A DNA stretch of 64,000 nucleotides from Phenylobacterium sp. SCN 70-31 (GCF_001724605.1 NZ_MEEX01000015.1:1-64000); one strand, 5' to 3'. Positions 1 through 9,922 are shown, counted from the stretch's first letter. Numbers and translations: made by a program. The notes: generated from the sequence alone by a model not told the origin.

Positions 1-28
1 CGACCTCAAGCTCGGCGCTTCCGACCAA

Positions 29-76
29 GCCCCCTCCACCCTGCTATGCAGGGTCCCCCTCCCCCCGTGGGGGAGG
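29..76. repeat. REP-like intergenic palindromic element
   Basis: Two adjacent inverted repeats are visible. ACCCTGC-TAT-GCAGGGT spans 38-54, and CCTCCCCC facing GGGGGAGG spans 58-76, embedded in pyrimidine-rich sequence. From memory, C-rich elements of this form are dispersed between genes in Caulobacterales, so this is probably a genomic repeat. Only one copy was noticed in this window. The rest of positions 1-204 shows no gene. Confidence 0.45.
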
Positions 77-204
77 AGGAATGGCGCCGCAAAGCCACCA
101 CGAGCCCCTAGCAGCTTCTGAGATGGGCCGGTTCCGGGATGGCCCGGTTCTGGGATGGCCCCGGGGGATTGGGCCGAGGCCCGACACACCCTAGATTCAG
201 TCGG

Positions 205-1509
205 ATGCGCACTCGTCTTCCCCTATTCCTCCTCCTGGCCGGCTGCGCCACCCCGGTGGCGCCGGCGGCCTCGGCCCTCCAGGCCGTTCCTCATTCGGCG
301 ACGCCCGCCGCCGCAGACGCCGCACGTCCGGCGCAGGCCTCGGTGGCGCCCCCGACGGCGTCCGGCGACATGATCTTCGACGCCTGGGCCTCGGACTTCC
401 AGGGCCGCGCCCTGGCCGCCGGGATCGACCCCGCCGTGTTCCGGCGCGAAATGGCGGGCCTGACGCCCGATCCGCGCATCGCGGCGCTGGATTCGCGCCA
501 GCCCGAATTCTCGAAGCCCATCGGCGATTATCTGAAGGGCGTGGTCACCGCCGATCGCGTGACCATCGGCCAGCGGCGCCGCGCCGACGTGGCGGAATTC
601 GGCGCCATCGAGAGCCGCTACGGCGTGCCGCGCGACATCCTGATCGGCATCTGGGCGCTGGAGAGCGGCTACGGGTCGATCCAGGGCGACAACGACGTGC
701 TGCGCTCGCTGGCCACCCTGGCCGCGCAGGGCCGCCGCCGCGCCTGGGCCGAGGGCGAGATGATCGCCACGCTCAGGATCATCCAGTCGGGCGAGCATCC
801 GCGGTCGCGGCTCAAGGGCTCGTGGGCCGGGGCGATGGGGCAGACCCAGTTCATCCCCTCCACCTATCTCGCCACGGCCGTGGACCAGGACGGCGACGGG
901 CGGCGCGACATCTGGGGCTCGCGCGCCGACGCGCTGGCCTCGGCCGCCAACCTCCTGGCCAAGGCGGGCTGGACACGCGGCCAGGGCTGGGCGCGCGAGG
1001 TCACGGTTCCGGCGGGCTTCGACTTCGGCCTGACCGAAGGACCGCGCGAGACCCCCGCATGGTGGGCCGACAAGGGCGTGCGGCCGGCCGACGGGCGGCC
1101 GTGGTCGGCGGCGGACCAGGCGGCCAAGGCCCAGCTGGTGGCGCCGGCGGGCGCCGGGGGGCCGCTGTTCCTGCTGCTGCCCAACCACTTCGTCCTGCGC
1201 CAGTACAACAACAGCCTGGCCTATTCCCTGGGCGTGGGCCTGCTAGCCGACCGTCTGGGCGGCGGGGCCGGGGTGGTGCGGCCCTGGCCGGCGGAGACGC
1301 CGCTCAGCCTCGTGGACCGCATGACGGCCCAGCGGGCGCTGGCGGCCCTGGGCTTCGATCCGGGCGCGCCGGACGGGGTGGTCGGCATGGGCACCCGCCG
1401 GGCGCTGCGCGAGTGGCAGAAGGCCCGAGGCCTGACCGCCGACGGGTACCTCTCCGGCGACATGGTGCGACGCCTGCGCGACGAGGCCGCCGCGAAGCCG
1501 GCGCGCTAG
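205..1509 (+). CDS. Lytic murein transglycosylase, MltB family, lipoprotein with peptidoglycan-binding domain
   Basis: This enzyme cleaves peptidoglycan glycan strands, releasing 1,6-anhydro-muropeptides, and probably acts at the inner face of the outer membrane. The start chosen at 205 gives a lipoprotein signal (MRTRLPLFLLLAGC) with the lipobox cysteine at residue 14; the upstream in-frame ATG at 139 would place 22 odd residues before it. The SLT_2/MltB catalytic domain fills roughly residues 55-350, with the likely catalytic Glu153 in GIWALESGYG and the conserved stretch GAMGQTQFIPSTY. A peptidoglycan-binding domain (PG_binding_1, around LGFDPGAPDGVVG) closes the protein at residues 370-430. 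It is 434 aa, normal for this two-domain form. The gene is convergent with the hydrolase at 1526. Confidence 0.9.
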   Translation: MRTRLPLFLLLAGCATPVAPAASALQAVPHSATPAAADAARPAQASVAPPTASGDMIFDAWASDFQGRALAAGIDPAVFRREMAGLTPDPRIAALDSRQPEFSKPIGDYLKGVVTADRVTIGQRRRADVAEFGAIESRYGVPRDILIGIWALESGYGSIQGDNDVLRSLATLAAQGRRRAWAEGEMIATLRIIQSGEHPRSRLKGSWAGAMGQTQFIPSTYLATAVDQDGDGRRDIWGSRADALASAANLLAKAGWTRGQGWAREVTVPAGFDFGLTEGPRETPAWWADKGVRPADGRPWSAADQAAKAQLVAPAGAGGPLFLLLPNHFVLRQYNNSLAYSLGVGLLADRLGGGAGVVRPWPAETPLSLVDRMTAQRALAALGFDPGAPDGVVGMGTRRALREWQKARGLTADGYLSGDMVRRLRDEAAAKPAR

Positions 1510-1525
1510 ACCAAGGGGCGCCAGA

Positions 1526-2215
1526 CTACGGCGTGTCCGGCGCGAGCGCCGCCGCCAGCTCCAGGAGCCGTGCGGCCACCCGGTCTGGATGGGTGATCAT
1601 CGCCAGATGGTTCAGCCGCTCGCGCCGCACGGGCCAGCCCAGGGCCTCGGCCCGCGCCGCCGTGTCGTCGTAGGCGCGGCTGAACTGGAGGTAGGCCTTG
1701 GGCAGGACCTCCCATTCCGAAGCCTCGGGCGCGGGCGCCTCCAGGAAGGCGAAGGGCGTGCGCGGCAGGTCCGCGACGAACGCCGCCCGCGCGGCCGGGT
1801 CGGGGATGAGCCGCTCGCTCGGGTCGGCGTCGAACCACTCGGTCCAGGGCCGCAGGCGGCCGGCCTCGGTGCGTTCCCGCAGGCGACGGGCGAGCTCGGG
1901 CGGGGCGTTGTCGATCACGCTGACGCCGGGATGGGGCAGGATCGCGTCGGCGAAGATCAGCCCGGCGAGGGTGGGCGACTGCCGGGCGAGGGCGGGAGCG
2001 AAGCCGCCTGCGCCGCTGTGCAGGACGGCGATCCAGGGGGCTCCGGCCATCCGCCCGCCGACCTGATCCGCCACGCGCGCGGCCACGCCCCCGTACCAGT
2101 CCGGCCCCCGGACGCCGCCGTAGTCGGCGGCCAGCGCGCCCGACAGCCGCCCGGCGACGGCCCGCCATCCGGACGGGCCGGTGAAGGGACTGGGGATCAG
2201 GATCAGTCGGGCCAC
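1526..2215 (-). CDS. Alpha/beta hydrolase
   Basis: This 229-residue cytoplasmic protein has the outline of a small alpha/beta hydrolase. It has an N-terminal strand (ARLILIPSPFTGP), a nucleophile elbow AVLHSGAGG in which Ser would be the catalytic residue, and a C-terminal LNHLAMITHPDRVA carrying the likely catalytic His. No signal peptide is present. The substrate cannot be read from the sequence. It stands alone on the minus strand between the transglycosylase and asd, about 140 bases from the asd start, so the two promoters lie in the shared divergent gap. Confidence 0.72.
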   Translation of the reverse strand: MARLILIPSPFTGPSGWRAVAGRLSGALAADYGGVRGPDWYGGVAARVADQVGGRMAGAPWIAVLHSGAGGFAPALARQSPTLAGLIFADAILPHPGVSVIDNAPPELARRLRERTEAGRLRPWTEWFDADPSERLIPDPAARAAFVADLPRTPFAFLEAPAPEASEWEVLPKAYLQFSRAYDDTAARAEALGWPVRRERLNHLAMITHPDRVAARLLELAAALAPDTP

Positions 2216-2356
2216 GGATCGTCCTTCTCTCGCTTGCTCTCGGGGGACAGGCGGATGGGCCCGGGGGCAGGCCGCCCGATGTTGCCTTGCCTGGCCGCAG
2301 GGCGTAACGGGACGCTCCTTCAGACTTCAAGCCTTCAGAGTTTCAGGAGACGACCG

Positions 2357-3388
2357 ATGGGTTATCGGGTCGCCGTCGTCGGCGCCACGGGCAACGTGGG
2401 CCGCGAGATGCTGAACATCCTCGAGGAAGTGAACTTCCCCGTGGCGAAGATTCACGCCATCGCCTCGCGCAAGTCCATCGGGGTCGAGGTCTCGTTCGGC
2501 GACAGGATCCTGAAGTGCGAGGACGTCGAGCAGTTCGACTTCTCGAAGGTCGACGTGGTCCTGATGAGCGTCTCGGGCTCGTTCTCGAAGGAATGGTCGC
2601 CGAAGATCGGCGCCGCCGGGCCCATCGTGATCGACAACTCTTCGGCCTGGCGGATGGACCCCGACGTGCCCCTGGTCGTGCCCGAGGTGAACCCGGACGA
2701 CGTGACCTGGGCGAACCGCAAGAACATCATCGCCAACCCGAACTGCTCCACCGCCCAGCTGGTGGTGGCGCTGAAGCCCCTGCACGACCGCGCGAAGATC
2801 AAGCGCGTGGTGGTGGCGACCTATCAGTCGGTCTCGGGCGCGGGCAAGGAAGGCATGGACGAACTCTGGGACCAGACGAAGGGGATCTTCGTCCTGGGCC
2901 CCAGCGAGCCCAAGAAGTTCCCCAAGCAGATCGCCTTCAACGTGATCCCGTTCATCGGCGCGTTCCTCCCCGACGGCTACACCGACGAGGAAGCCAAGAT
3001 GTGGAACGAGACCCACAAGATGATCGATCCCGAGATCAAGCTGACGGTCACCTGCGTCCGCGTGCCGGTGATGGTGGGCCACTCCGAGGCCGTGAACATC
3101 GAGTTCGCCGAGCCGCTGGACGAGGACGAGGCGCGCGACATCCTGCGCGAGGCGCCGGGCCTGATCGTGGTCGATAAGCGGGAGCCCACCGGCTACGTGA
3201 CGCCCAAGGAAGTCCAGGGCGAGTTCCCGGTCTACGTCAGCCGCATCCGCAACGACCCCACCGTCGAGCACGGGCTGTCGATGTGGGTGGTGGCCGACAA
3301 CCTGCGCAAGGGCGCGGCCCTCAACGCCGTCCAGATCGCCCAGCTGCTGCACGAGCGCGGGCTGCTGCGCCAGACGACCGCCGCCTGA
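2357..3388 (+). CDS. asd: Aspartate-semialdehyde dehydrogenase
   Basis: Reduces L-aspartyl-4-phosphate to aspartate semialdehyde with NADPH, the branch step to lysine/diaminopimelate, threonine and methionine. The start at 2357 is fixed by a strong AGGAGA ribosome site at 2345-2350 and by the conserved N-terminus MGYRVAVVGATGNVGREML with its dinucleotide-binding glycines. An open frame continues upstream to 1589 but has no family similarity. The active-site cysteine is Cys130 in NPNCSTAQLV. At 343 aa it is full length. It is monocistronic here. Confidence 0.95.
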   Translation: MGYRVAVVGATGNVGREMLNILEEVNFPVAKIHAIASRKSIGVEVSFGDRILKCEDVEQFDFSKVDVVLMSVSGSFSKEWSPKIGAAGPIVIDNSSAWRMDPDVPLVVPEVNPDDVTWANRKNIIANPNCSTAQLVVALKPLHDRAKIKRVVVATYQSVSGAGKEGMDELWDQTKGIFVLGPSEPKKFPKQIAFNVIPFIGAFLPDGYTDEEAKMWNETHKMIDPEIKLTVTCVRVPVMVGHSEAVNIEFAEPLDEDEARDILREAPGLIVVDKREPTGYVTPKEVQGEFPVYVSRIRNDPTVEHGLSMWVVADNLRKGAALNAVQIAQLLHERGLLRQTTAA

Positions 3389-3471
3389 TCCGAGCCCGGC
3401 CGGGGGGCGAGGCTGTCGGCGCCGCCGGGCGATGGCGCGCGCCGTTCGCGTGACATGCGAAAACGCATAAC

Positions 3472-3492
3472 GATCAGGCGAAATCGCTGATC
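3472..3492. promoter_or_regulatory. Imperfect inverted repeat upstream of the mini-gene
   Basis: GATCAGGCG and CGCTGATC flank an AAAT centre, giving a near-perfect palindrome about 100 bases before the 33-codon gene. It sits in an otherwise empty 200-base stretch (3389-3588) that must hold that gene's promoter. An operator is possible but not shown; no regulator is known for it. Confidence 0.3.
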
Positions 3493-3588
3493 TGTGCAGT
3501 GTTCAGATGCTGGTAGACAGAGGGTGTCCACACGGACGGCCCCGCTCCCCCGGGGTTCCCACCCGAAGACCCACGAAAGGTGCGTCTC

Positions 3589-3690
3589 ATGCTCTCTCGC
3601 ATCCAACGCCAGTTCGACCGCCTGGTCCCCGGCTACCTCCTCGGCCTGGGCCTGATCGCGGCCTTCGCGACCGCCGGCCTCGGCGCCTGA
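3589..3690 (+). CDS. Predicted 33-residue single-span membrane mini-protein
   Basis: This short frame begins with ATG preceded by ACGAAAGG at a suitable distance. It encodes a basic amphipathic start (MLSRIQRQFDRLVPG) followed by a hydrophobic segment (YLLGLGLIAAFATAGLGA). It ends only 28 bases before a strong intrinsic terminator, so it sits in its own small transcription unit between asd and the convergent serine hydrolase. Start signal, membrane-like composition and terminator together make a real small protein likely. A non-coding RNA occupying the same unit is the alternative. I do not recognise the family and assign no function. Confidence 0.5.
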   Translation: MLSRIQRQFDRLVPGYLLGLGLIAAFATAGLGA

Positions 3691-3718
3691 CGCGCGGGCT
3701 TTCCCGTACGCGTCGGAG

Positions 3719-3741
3719 AAGGGCCCTTCGGGGCCCTTTTT
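3719..3741 (+). terminator. Rho-independent terminator
   Basis: AAGGGCCC, a TTCG tetraloop and GGGCCCTTTTT form a perfect stem followed by a T run. It terminates the mini-gene transcript on the plus strand. The A-rich left side could also stop transcripts coming from the minus-strand gene at 3773. Confidence 0.88.
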
Positions 3742-3772
3742 CGTGGGCGCGGATTTGCGGGGCGAGGGCCGT

Positions 3773-4900
3773 CTACAGCGCCGCGTAAGCGGCTTCGATC
3801 AGCCGCTTCGGCCGTGCGTCGCCCATCAGGGCCGCGCCCTGGCGGTTCATCACATAGGCGCCGCCCAGACGTCGTTCCGGGTCGGCGAAGGCGCAGGCGC
3901 CGCCCCACCCGGAGTGGCCGAAGGTCTCCGCCCCCGGCCCCCAGGGGAAGTTCGGGGCGTTGCGCATCACCCCCGCCCCCCAGCTCATCACGAACGGCAG
4001 GACCAGGTCCTGGCCGACGATGCGTTCGCGGGCCATCTCGGCGACCAGGGCCGGCGACAGGATCTCGCCGCCGTCCAGCCAGCCGTCGGCGGCGAGGGCG
4101 CCCATCAGCCGGGCCAGCGCCTCGGCGGTGGCGTAGCCGTTGGTGGACGGAACCTCCAGGCGCCGGTACTCGGCGCCCGCCTTGCCGGCGGCCGACGACC
4201 AGGGGGCCAGGAACGCCGCGCGGGTGGCGTCGTTGATCTCGCCGAACTCGGGCAACGCGCCGGGCCGCTGAAGCTCGGAGAGGCGGTCCTCGACGCCGTC
4301 GGGCAGGCCGATCCAGAGGTCGAGGCCGTAGGGCGCGCCGATGTCCTCGCGGAACGCCCGGCCGATGGTGCGGCCGTCAACGCGCCGGAAGATCTCGCCC
4401 ACGACGTAGCCCACGGTCACGGGATGGTAGCCGCTGGTCGATCCGGGCGGCCACATGGGCGGCATGGCCGCGAGCCGCGCGCAGATCGCGTCCCAGTCGG
4501 CCCAGAGCGCCGGGTCCATCGGCTCGGGGAAGCCCGGGAGGCCCGCCTGGTGCGAGATGGCCTGCTCGACCGTCACCCCGGCCTTGCCGGCCTGGCCGAA
4601 CCCGGGCCAGACGTCGGCCACCGGCTGGGCGTAGTCGAGCCGTCCGGCGTCCACGAGGCGGGCGATCATCAGCGCGGCGACGGCCTTGGTCACCGAGAAG
4701 ACGGCCGTCAGCGTGTCGGCGGCGAACGGCCGGCTGCGGGCGCGGTCGGCCCAGCCGCCCATCAGGTCCAGCACCACCTCGCCGCGCTCGACCAGGGTGA
4801 AGCGGGCGCCCAGCTCGGCGCCGGCTTCGAAGCTGGCGGCGAAAGCGTCCTTGACGGCGGCGAAGCGGGCCGGGGCGAAGCCCGTGATCTCAGCGCTCAT
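3773..4900 (-). CDS. Serine hydrolase of the beta-lactamase (class C/EstB) family
   Basis: This 375-residue protein has penicillin-binding-fold hydrolase motifs. SVTK (S-x-x-K) carries the nucleophile Ser and general-base Lys near residue 69. A GYH element occupies the YxN position in SGYHPVTVGYVVG. HSGWGG near residue 328 occupies the KTG position. There is no signal peptide, so it is probably a cytoplasmic esterase rather than a periplasmic beta-lactamase; family members usually hydrolyse small esters. Its ATG overlaps the pdxY stop by four bases, so the two are co-transcribed, which suggests but does not prove a metabolic link. Confidence 0.85.
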   Translation of the reverse strand: MSAEITGFAPARFAAVKDAFAASFEAGAELGARFTLVERGEVVLDLMGGWADRARSRPFAADTLTAVFSVTKAVAALMIARLVDAGRLDYAQPVADVWPGFGQAGKAGVTVEQAISHQAGLPGFPEPMDPALWADWDAICARLAAMPPMWPPGSTSGYHPVTVGYVVGEIFRRVDGRTIGRAFREDIGAPYGLDLWIGLPDGVEDRLSELQRPGALPEFGEINDATRAAFLAPWSSAAGKAGAEYRRLEVPSTNGYATAEALARLMGALAADGWLDGGEILSPALVAEMARERIVGQDLVLPFVMSWGAGVMRNAPNFPWGPGAETFGHSGWGGACAFADPERRLGGAYVMNRQGAALMGDARPKRLIEAAYAAL

Positions 4901-5742
4901 AGGCGCTCAATACGCACTTCCGCGGTGGGTTTCACGATCCGATCGGCCAGGGCGACGATCGGAAGCTCGGACGCCCTCCAAGCCTTGGCCGCGGCCACCG
5001 CCTCGGCCGCCGCGCGGGCGGCGCGCTCGGCGGCCCGCACGGGCTCCAGACCCTCGATCAGGCCGGCGCCGAAGCTGGCGGTCACCAGATCGCCCGTGCC
5101 GCTGGGCGCGCTGGCTTCGCGCCGGTGGGCGAACAGCACCGCGTCCTCGCCGTCCACCAGCAGGAGGCCGATCTCGTCGTCGCCGGCCGGGACCGAGGTG
5201 ACCAGGGCGGGCCGTCCCAGCGCACGGGCCGCCCGTCGGGCCTCGGCGACGGTCTCGATCTTCTGGTCCGCCAGGAAGCCCAGCTCCCAGAGGTTGGGCG
5301 TGATCCAGTCGGCCAGGCCGACCAGGCGACTCTCCACCTGCTCGGCCACCTCGTAGGTCACGTAGAGGCCCTTGGGCGCGTCGCCCAGGATCGGGTCGAC
5401 GATGACCAGGGGGCGCGCGCCCGCGGCGGCGGCGTGGTCGGCGTCGCGGACCCGCTCGATCACCCCGGCGGCGATCTCGACCTGCTCGGGATCGGAGAAG
5501 TGACCGGTGATGATCAGGTCGACCATGCCGAACAGGGCGTCGGCCTCGATGTCGCCCAGCATCCGCCGGAACACGTCGGGCGAGGTGACCTCGCCACGGC
5601 CGCCCCGGGCGGGCGTGCGGCCGAACATCACCGTGGGCGCCAGGACCGGGTCGATGCGGTGCGCCGCCAGCACATATTGCTGCGCCGCCCCGCCGATGCG
5701 GGACGCGGCGACGAACGAGGAGAGGATGAGGGCGAGGGGCAC
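4897..5742 (-). CDS. pdxY: Pyridoxal kinase
   Basis: Phosphorylates pyridoxal (vitamin B6 salvage) to pyridoxal 5'-phosphate. The protein has the ribokinase-fold PdxK/PdxY signatures: VDPILGD in the middle, TPNLWELGFL, and the C-terminal anion-hole motif SAPSGTGDLVTASF, whose GTGD holds the catalytic Asp. It is 281 aa, the usual size. The initiation codon is GTG at 5742, with AGGGG about nine bases upstream. The stop overlaps the start of the downstream serine hydrolase. Confidence 0.9.
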   Translation of the reverse strand: MPLALILSSFVAASRIGGAAQQYVLAAHRIDPVLAPTVMFGRTPARGGRGEVTSPDVFRRMLGDIEADALFGMVDLIITGHFSDPEQVEIAAGVIERVRDADHAAAAGARPLVIVDPILGDAPKGLYVTYEVAEQVESRLVGLADWITPNLWELGFLADQKIETVAEARRAARALGRPALVTSVPAGDDEIGLLLVDGEDAVLFAHRREASAPSGTGDLVTASFGAGLIEGLEPVRAAERAARAAAEAVAAAKAWRASELPIVALADRIVKPTAEVRIERL

Positions 5743-5840
5743 GAAAATCGCCCCTAACGCAGCCCCTTGCGGCGAACCAGCGATATTCTACCAGAAATGG
5801 TGAATAACGTCGAATTAACTACCTATGGTAATCGATCGTT

Positions 5841-5867
5841 AACCCTGCGCGCGCGGCGCGCAGGGTT
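5841..5867 (-). terminator. Strong hairpin downstream of ahcY
   Basis: Twelve-base perfect arms, AACCCTGCGCGC and GCGCGCAGGGTT, enclose a three-base loop 27 bases past the ahcY stop. There is no long T run after the stem, so it may be a weak or Rho-assisted terminator, or a 3'-end stabiliser. It also lies about 100 bases upstream of pdxY. Confidence 0.55.
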
Positions 5868-5893
5868 GCGTCCGATCCGGGACCCGGCCGGGT

Positions 5894-7285
5894 TCAGTAC
5901 CGGTAGTGCTCGGGCTTGAAGGGGCCCTGGACCGTCACGCCGATGTAGTCGGCCTGGTCCTTGGAGAGCGTGGTCAGCCTGGCCCCCAGCTTCTCGAGGT
6001 GGAGCATGGCCACCTTCTCGTCGAGGTGCTTGGGCAGGGTGTAGACCTTCTTCTCGTACTTGGCGCCGTTCACCCACAGCTCGATCTGGGCCAGGGTCTG
6101 GTTGGTGAAGGAGGCGCTCATCACGAACGAGGGGTGGCCCGTGGCGTTGCCCAGGTTCACCAGGCGGCCTTCGCTGAGGACGATGATCTTCTTGCCGTCC
6201 GGGAATTCCACGTGGTGGACCTGGGGCTTGATCTCGTCCCACTTGAAGTTCTTCAGGCCGGCGATCTGAATCTCGGAGTCGAAGTGGCCGATGTTGCAGA
6301 CGATGGCGTTGTTCTTCATCCGCCGCATGTGGTCGACGGTGAGGACGTCCTTGTTGCCGGTGGCCGTGCAGAAGATGTCGCCCTTGTCGGCGGCCTCTTC
6401 CATCGTGACGACCTCATAGCCCTCCATCGCCGCCTGCAGGGCGCAGATCGGGTCGATTTCGGTGACCATGACGCGGGCGCCGCCGTTGCGCAGCGAGGCG
6501 GCCGAGCCCTTGCCCACGTCGCCGTAGCCCAGGACGACCGCAACCTTGCCGGCCAGCATCACGTCGGTGCCGCGGCGGATGGCGTCCACGAGGCTTTCGC
6601 GGCAGCCGTACAGGTTGTCGAACTTCGACTTCGTCACGCTGTCGTTGACGTTGATGGCGGTGAAGGGCAGCTCGCCGCGCTCGTGCATCTGGTACAGGCG
6701 GTGGACGCCCGTCGTGGTCTCTTCCGACACGCCCTTACAGGCGTCGCGGATGGCGGTGTAGAAGCCGGGCTTCTCCTTCAGGTACCGCTTCATCACCGCA
6801 TAGAGGGCTTCTTCTTCCTCGTTCTGCGGGTTGTTGAGGATCGAGGGGTCCTTCTCGGCCTTGGGCCCCAGCACGCAGAGCAGGGTGGCGTCGCCGCCAT
6901 CGTCCAGGATCAGGTTCGGGTAGCCGCCGTCATGCCACTCGAAGATCCTGTGGGCGTATTCCCAGTACTCCACCAGGGTCTCGCCCTTGATGGCGAAGAC
7001 CGGCGTGCCCTTGGCCGCGATGGCGGCGGCGGCGTGGTCCTGGGTCGAGAAGATATTGCAGGAGGCCCAGCGCACCTCGGCGCCCAGCGCCTGGAGCGTC
7101 TCGATCAGCACCGCGGTCTGGATCGTCATGTGCAGGGAGCCGGCGATGCGGGCGCCCTTGAGCGGCTGGGCCTTGCCGTATTCGGCGCGCGTGGCCATCA
7201 GGCCCGGCATCTCGGTCTCGGCGATTTCGATTTCCTTGCGGCCCCAGTCGGCCAGCGACAGGTCCTTCACGACATAGTCGGTCAT
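5894..7285 (-). CDS. ahcY: Adenosylhomocysteinase
   Basis: Hydrolyses S-adenosylhomocysteine to adenosine and homocysteine, relieving product inhibition of methyltransferases and feeding the methionine cycle. The 463 residues match the full-length bacterial enzyme. The N-terminus is [20 protein letters not shown], the substrate domain carries the SKFDNLYG segment, the NAD-binding loop is [13 protein letters not shown], and the C-terminus is the characteristic [10 protein letters not shown]. It is transcribed away from bioB across a 155-base region holding an AT-rich palindrome at 7357-7372 that is a candidate operator. Confidence 0.97.
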   Translation of the reverse strand: MTDYVVKDLSLADWGRKEIEIAETEMPGLMATRAEYGKAQPLKGARIAGSLHMTIQTAVLIETLQALGAEVRWASCNIFSTQDHAAAAIAAKGTPVFAIKGETLVEYWEYAHRIFEWHDGGYPNLILDDGGDATLLCVLGPKAEKDPSILNNPQNEEEEALYAVMKRYLKEKPGFYTAIRDACKGVSEETTTGVHRLYQMHERGELPFTAINVNDSVTKSKFDNLYGCRESLVDAIRRGTDVMLAGKVAVVLGYGDVGKGSAASLRNGGARVMVTEIDPICALQAAMEGYEVVTMEEAADKGDIFCTATGNKDVLTVDHMRRMKNNAIVCNIGHFDSEIQIAGLKNFKWDEIKPQVHHVEFPDGKKIIVLSEGRLVNLGNATGHPSFVMSASFTNQTLAQIELWVNGAKYEKKVYTLPKHLDEKVAMLHLEKLGARLTTLSKDQADYIGVTVQGPFKPEHYRY

Positions 7286-7356
7286 CTTCGATCCTGATCG
7301 GAGTGTCAGCGTTGACGGCCCCTATAGCCGCGCGCCCGCGAGGGATCAACTTTCAC

Positions 7357-7372
7357 ATAAAGAAATCTTTAT
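7357..7372. promoter_or_regulatory. AT-rich palindrome between ahcY and bioB, candidate SAM-cycle operator
   Basis: ATAAAGA-AA-TCTTTAT is a perfect 7+2+7 palindrome in a GC-rich background, 72 bases upstream of the ahcY start and 69 upstream of bioB. Palindromes of this sort upstream of ahcY and met genes are bound by ArsR-family SahR-type regulators in proteobacteria. That assignment rests on recall of the motif class and is an inference. Confidence 0.5.
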
Positions 7373-7440
7373 ACGACTTTCGTTGCCCGCCGCAGCGTGA
7401 CCGGTCTATCCGAGCCGTTCCTTCCGTGGAGTAAAGACCC

Positions 7441-8448
7441 ATGAATGCGCCCCTGCGTCCCTTTGGGCAGAGTGCTTCGGGCCGTATCGCCGACCCCGCC
7501 GAGCCGCGTCACGACTGGACACTGGAGGAGATCGAGGCGCTGTTCGAGCTGCCGTTCACCGAGCTGGTGTTCCGGGCCGCGGAGGTCCACCGCCGCTGGT
7601 TCGACCCGGCCGAACTGCAACTGTCCCAACTGCTGTCGATCAAGACGGGGGGCTGTCCCGAGAACTGCGGCTACTGCAGCCAGTCCCAGCACTTCAAGAC
7701 GGCCACCAAGGCCTCGAAGCTGATGGACGCCGACGCCGTGATCGCCCAGGCCGCCGAGGCCAAGGCCGGCGGCGCGCAGCGGTTCTGCATGGGCGCCGCC
7801 TGGCGCGACGTGAAGGACCGGGACCTGCCCAAGGTCGCGGCCATGATCTCGGGGGTGAAGGCCCTCGGCCTGGAGACCTGCGCCACGCTGGGGATGCTGA
7901 CCCCCGACCAGGCCAAGGCGCTGAAGACGGCCGGCCTCGACTACTACAACCACAACCTGGACACCGGCCCGGACTATTACGACCAGGTCGTCACCACCCG
8001 GACCTACCAGGACCGCCTCGACACCCTGGCCGCCGTGCGCGACGCGGGCATGAGCACCTGCTGCGGCGGCATCGTGGGGATGGGCGAGACCCGGCGCGAC
8101 CGCGCCGGCCTGCTGCACCAGCTCGCCATCCTGCCCTCGCATCCCGAGAGCCTGCCGATCAACGACCTGATGCCCATTCCGGGCACGCCGCTGGGGAATT
8201 CCGAGGCGGTCGATCCGCTGGAGTTCGTGCGCATGATCGCGGTGGCGCGGCTGGTCTGCCCCAAGTCGATGGTGCGCATCGCCGCCGGGCGCGAGCACAT
8301 GTCGAAGGAGCTGCAGAGCCTCTGCTTCCTGGCCGGCGCCAACTCGATCTTCGTCGGCGCCCGCCTGCTGACCACCGACAACCCCGGCCGCAACGCCGAC
8401 GACGCCCTGCTGGCCGACCTGAAGATGCGGCCGATGGGAACGGCGTAG
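7441..8448 (+). CDS. bioB: Biotin synthase
   Basis: Radical-SAM enzyme that inserts sulfur into dethiobiotin, the last step of biotin synthesis. The radical-SAM cluster cysteines are Cys72, Cys76 and Cys79 ([12 protein letters not shown]). The auxiliary 2Fe-2S ligands are provided by conserved downstream segments including [20 protein letters not shown] and the terminal MVRIAAGRE Arg. The stretch [14 protein letters not shown] is a family hallmark. It is 335 aa, full length, with a GGAG ribosome site nine bases before the ATG. No other bio gene is nearby, so it is a solitary locus. Confidence 0.96.
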   Translation: MNAPLRPFGQSASGRIADPAEPRHDWTLEEIEALFELPFTELVFRAAEVHRRWFDPAELQLSQLLSIKTGGCPENCGYCSQSQHFKTATKASKLMDADAVIAQAAEAKAGGAQRFCMGAAWRDVKDRDLPKVAAMISGVKALGLETCATLGMLTPDQAKALKTAGLDYYNHNLDTGPDYYDQVVTTRTYQDRLDTLAAVRDAGMSTCCGGIVGMGETRRDRAGLLHQLAILPSHPESLPINDLMPIPGTPLGNSEAVDPLEFVRMIAVARLVCPKSMVRIAAGREHMSKELQSLCFLAGANSIFVGARLLTTDNPGRNADDALLADLKMRPMGTA

Positions 8449-8455
8449 GACGAGC

Positions 8456-8839
8456 CTACTCGCCCGATCCCGCCCAGATCTCGATACGATAGAAGGAGGG
8501 ATCGACGTTGAGCGCGGGCGAGATGCTGATGTCGAGGGCGATGGGCACCATGCTTTGCCGGTCATTCCGAGGGGTGACCGAGTACTCGATGGTTTTGCCT
8601 GACCGCACCATCGGCACGACGATCTCATCGTCTATCCGATCCTTGCGCTCGGCGACCGCCTCCGGCACGAAGATGATGTTCTCATCGCGCTCCGTGCCAC
8701 CGAACATCGCGGGCAACATCAGGATTGCGACAAGATCCCCGCGTTCGACGGCGCGCCACGCCTTCTCACGCGTGTCCAGGGCCGAGTAGTCCGCGCCCGT
8801 CGCCGCGCTTACCGAGACGATCTCCACACGCACCTCCAT
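8456..8839 (-). CDS. Hypothetical protein
   Basis: I do not recognise this 127-residue protein. The start at 8839 is preferred over the open frame's upstream start at 8905 because GGGAG sits seven bases before it. The protein is mixed alpha/beta with acidic surface segments (ERDENIIFVPEAVAERKDR) and a C-terminus rich in alternating hydrophobics (MVPIALDISISPALNVD). No signal peptide or membrane span is seen. Its base composition is visibly less GC-rich than its neighbours. It is convergent with bioB, seven bases away, and divergent from the ABC transporter. Confidence 0.55.
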   Translation of the reverse strand: MEVRVEIVSVSAATGADYSALDTREKAWRAVERGDLVAILMLPAMFGGTERDENIIFVPEAVAERKDRIDDEIVVPMVRSGKTIEYSVTPRNDRQSMVPIALDISISPALNVDPSFYRIEIWAGSGE

Positions 8840-8999
8840 CACAGGACTCCCAGAAACATTGGCACGGCTCCAATTTTTGCACCCCGCGGCGCAAGCTGCT
8901 GACATGTCCTGACACCGTGCGCCATTAGACCGACGGTTGTCGGGGGGAGGCTAGCTCCGCCGTCCTCAGAACCCTATCTCGGATAGCCGAGGAGAACGC

Positions 9000-9922
<923 letters not shown>

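Noticed and set aside
2327..3352. 341-codon minus-strand open frame across asd
   Set aside because: It mirrors asd on the other strand; high GC keeps antisense frames open. The plus-strand protein is an unmistakable Asd.
5906..7297. 463-codon plus-strand open frame across ahcY
   Set aside because: Antisense shadow of ahcY with low-complexity composition and no family similarity.
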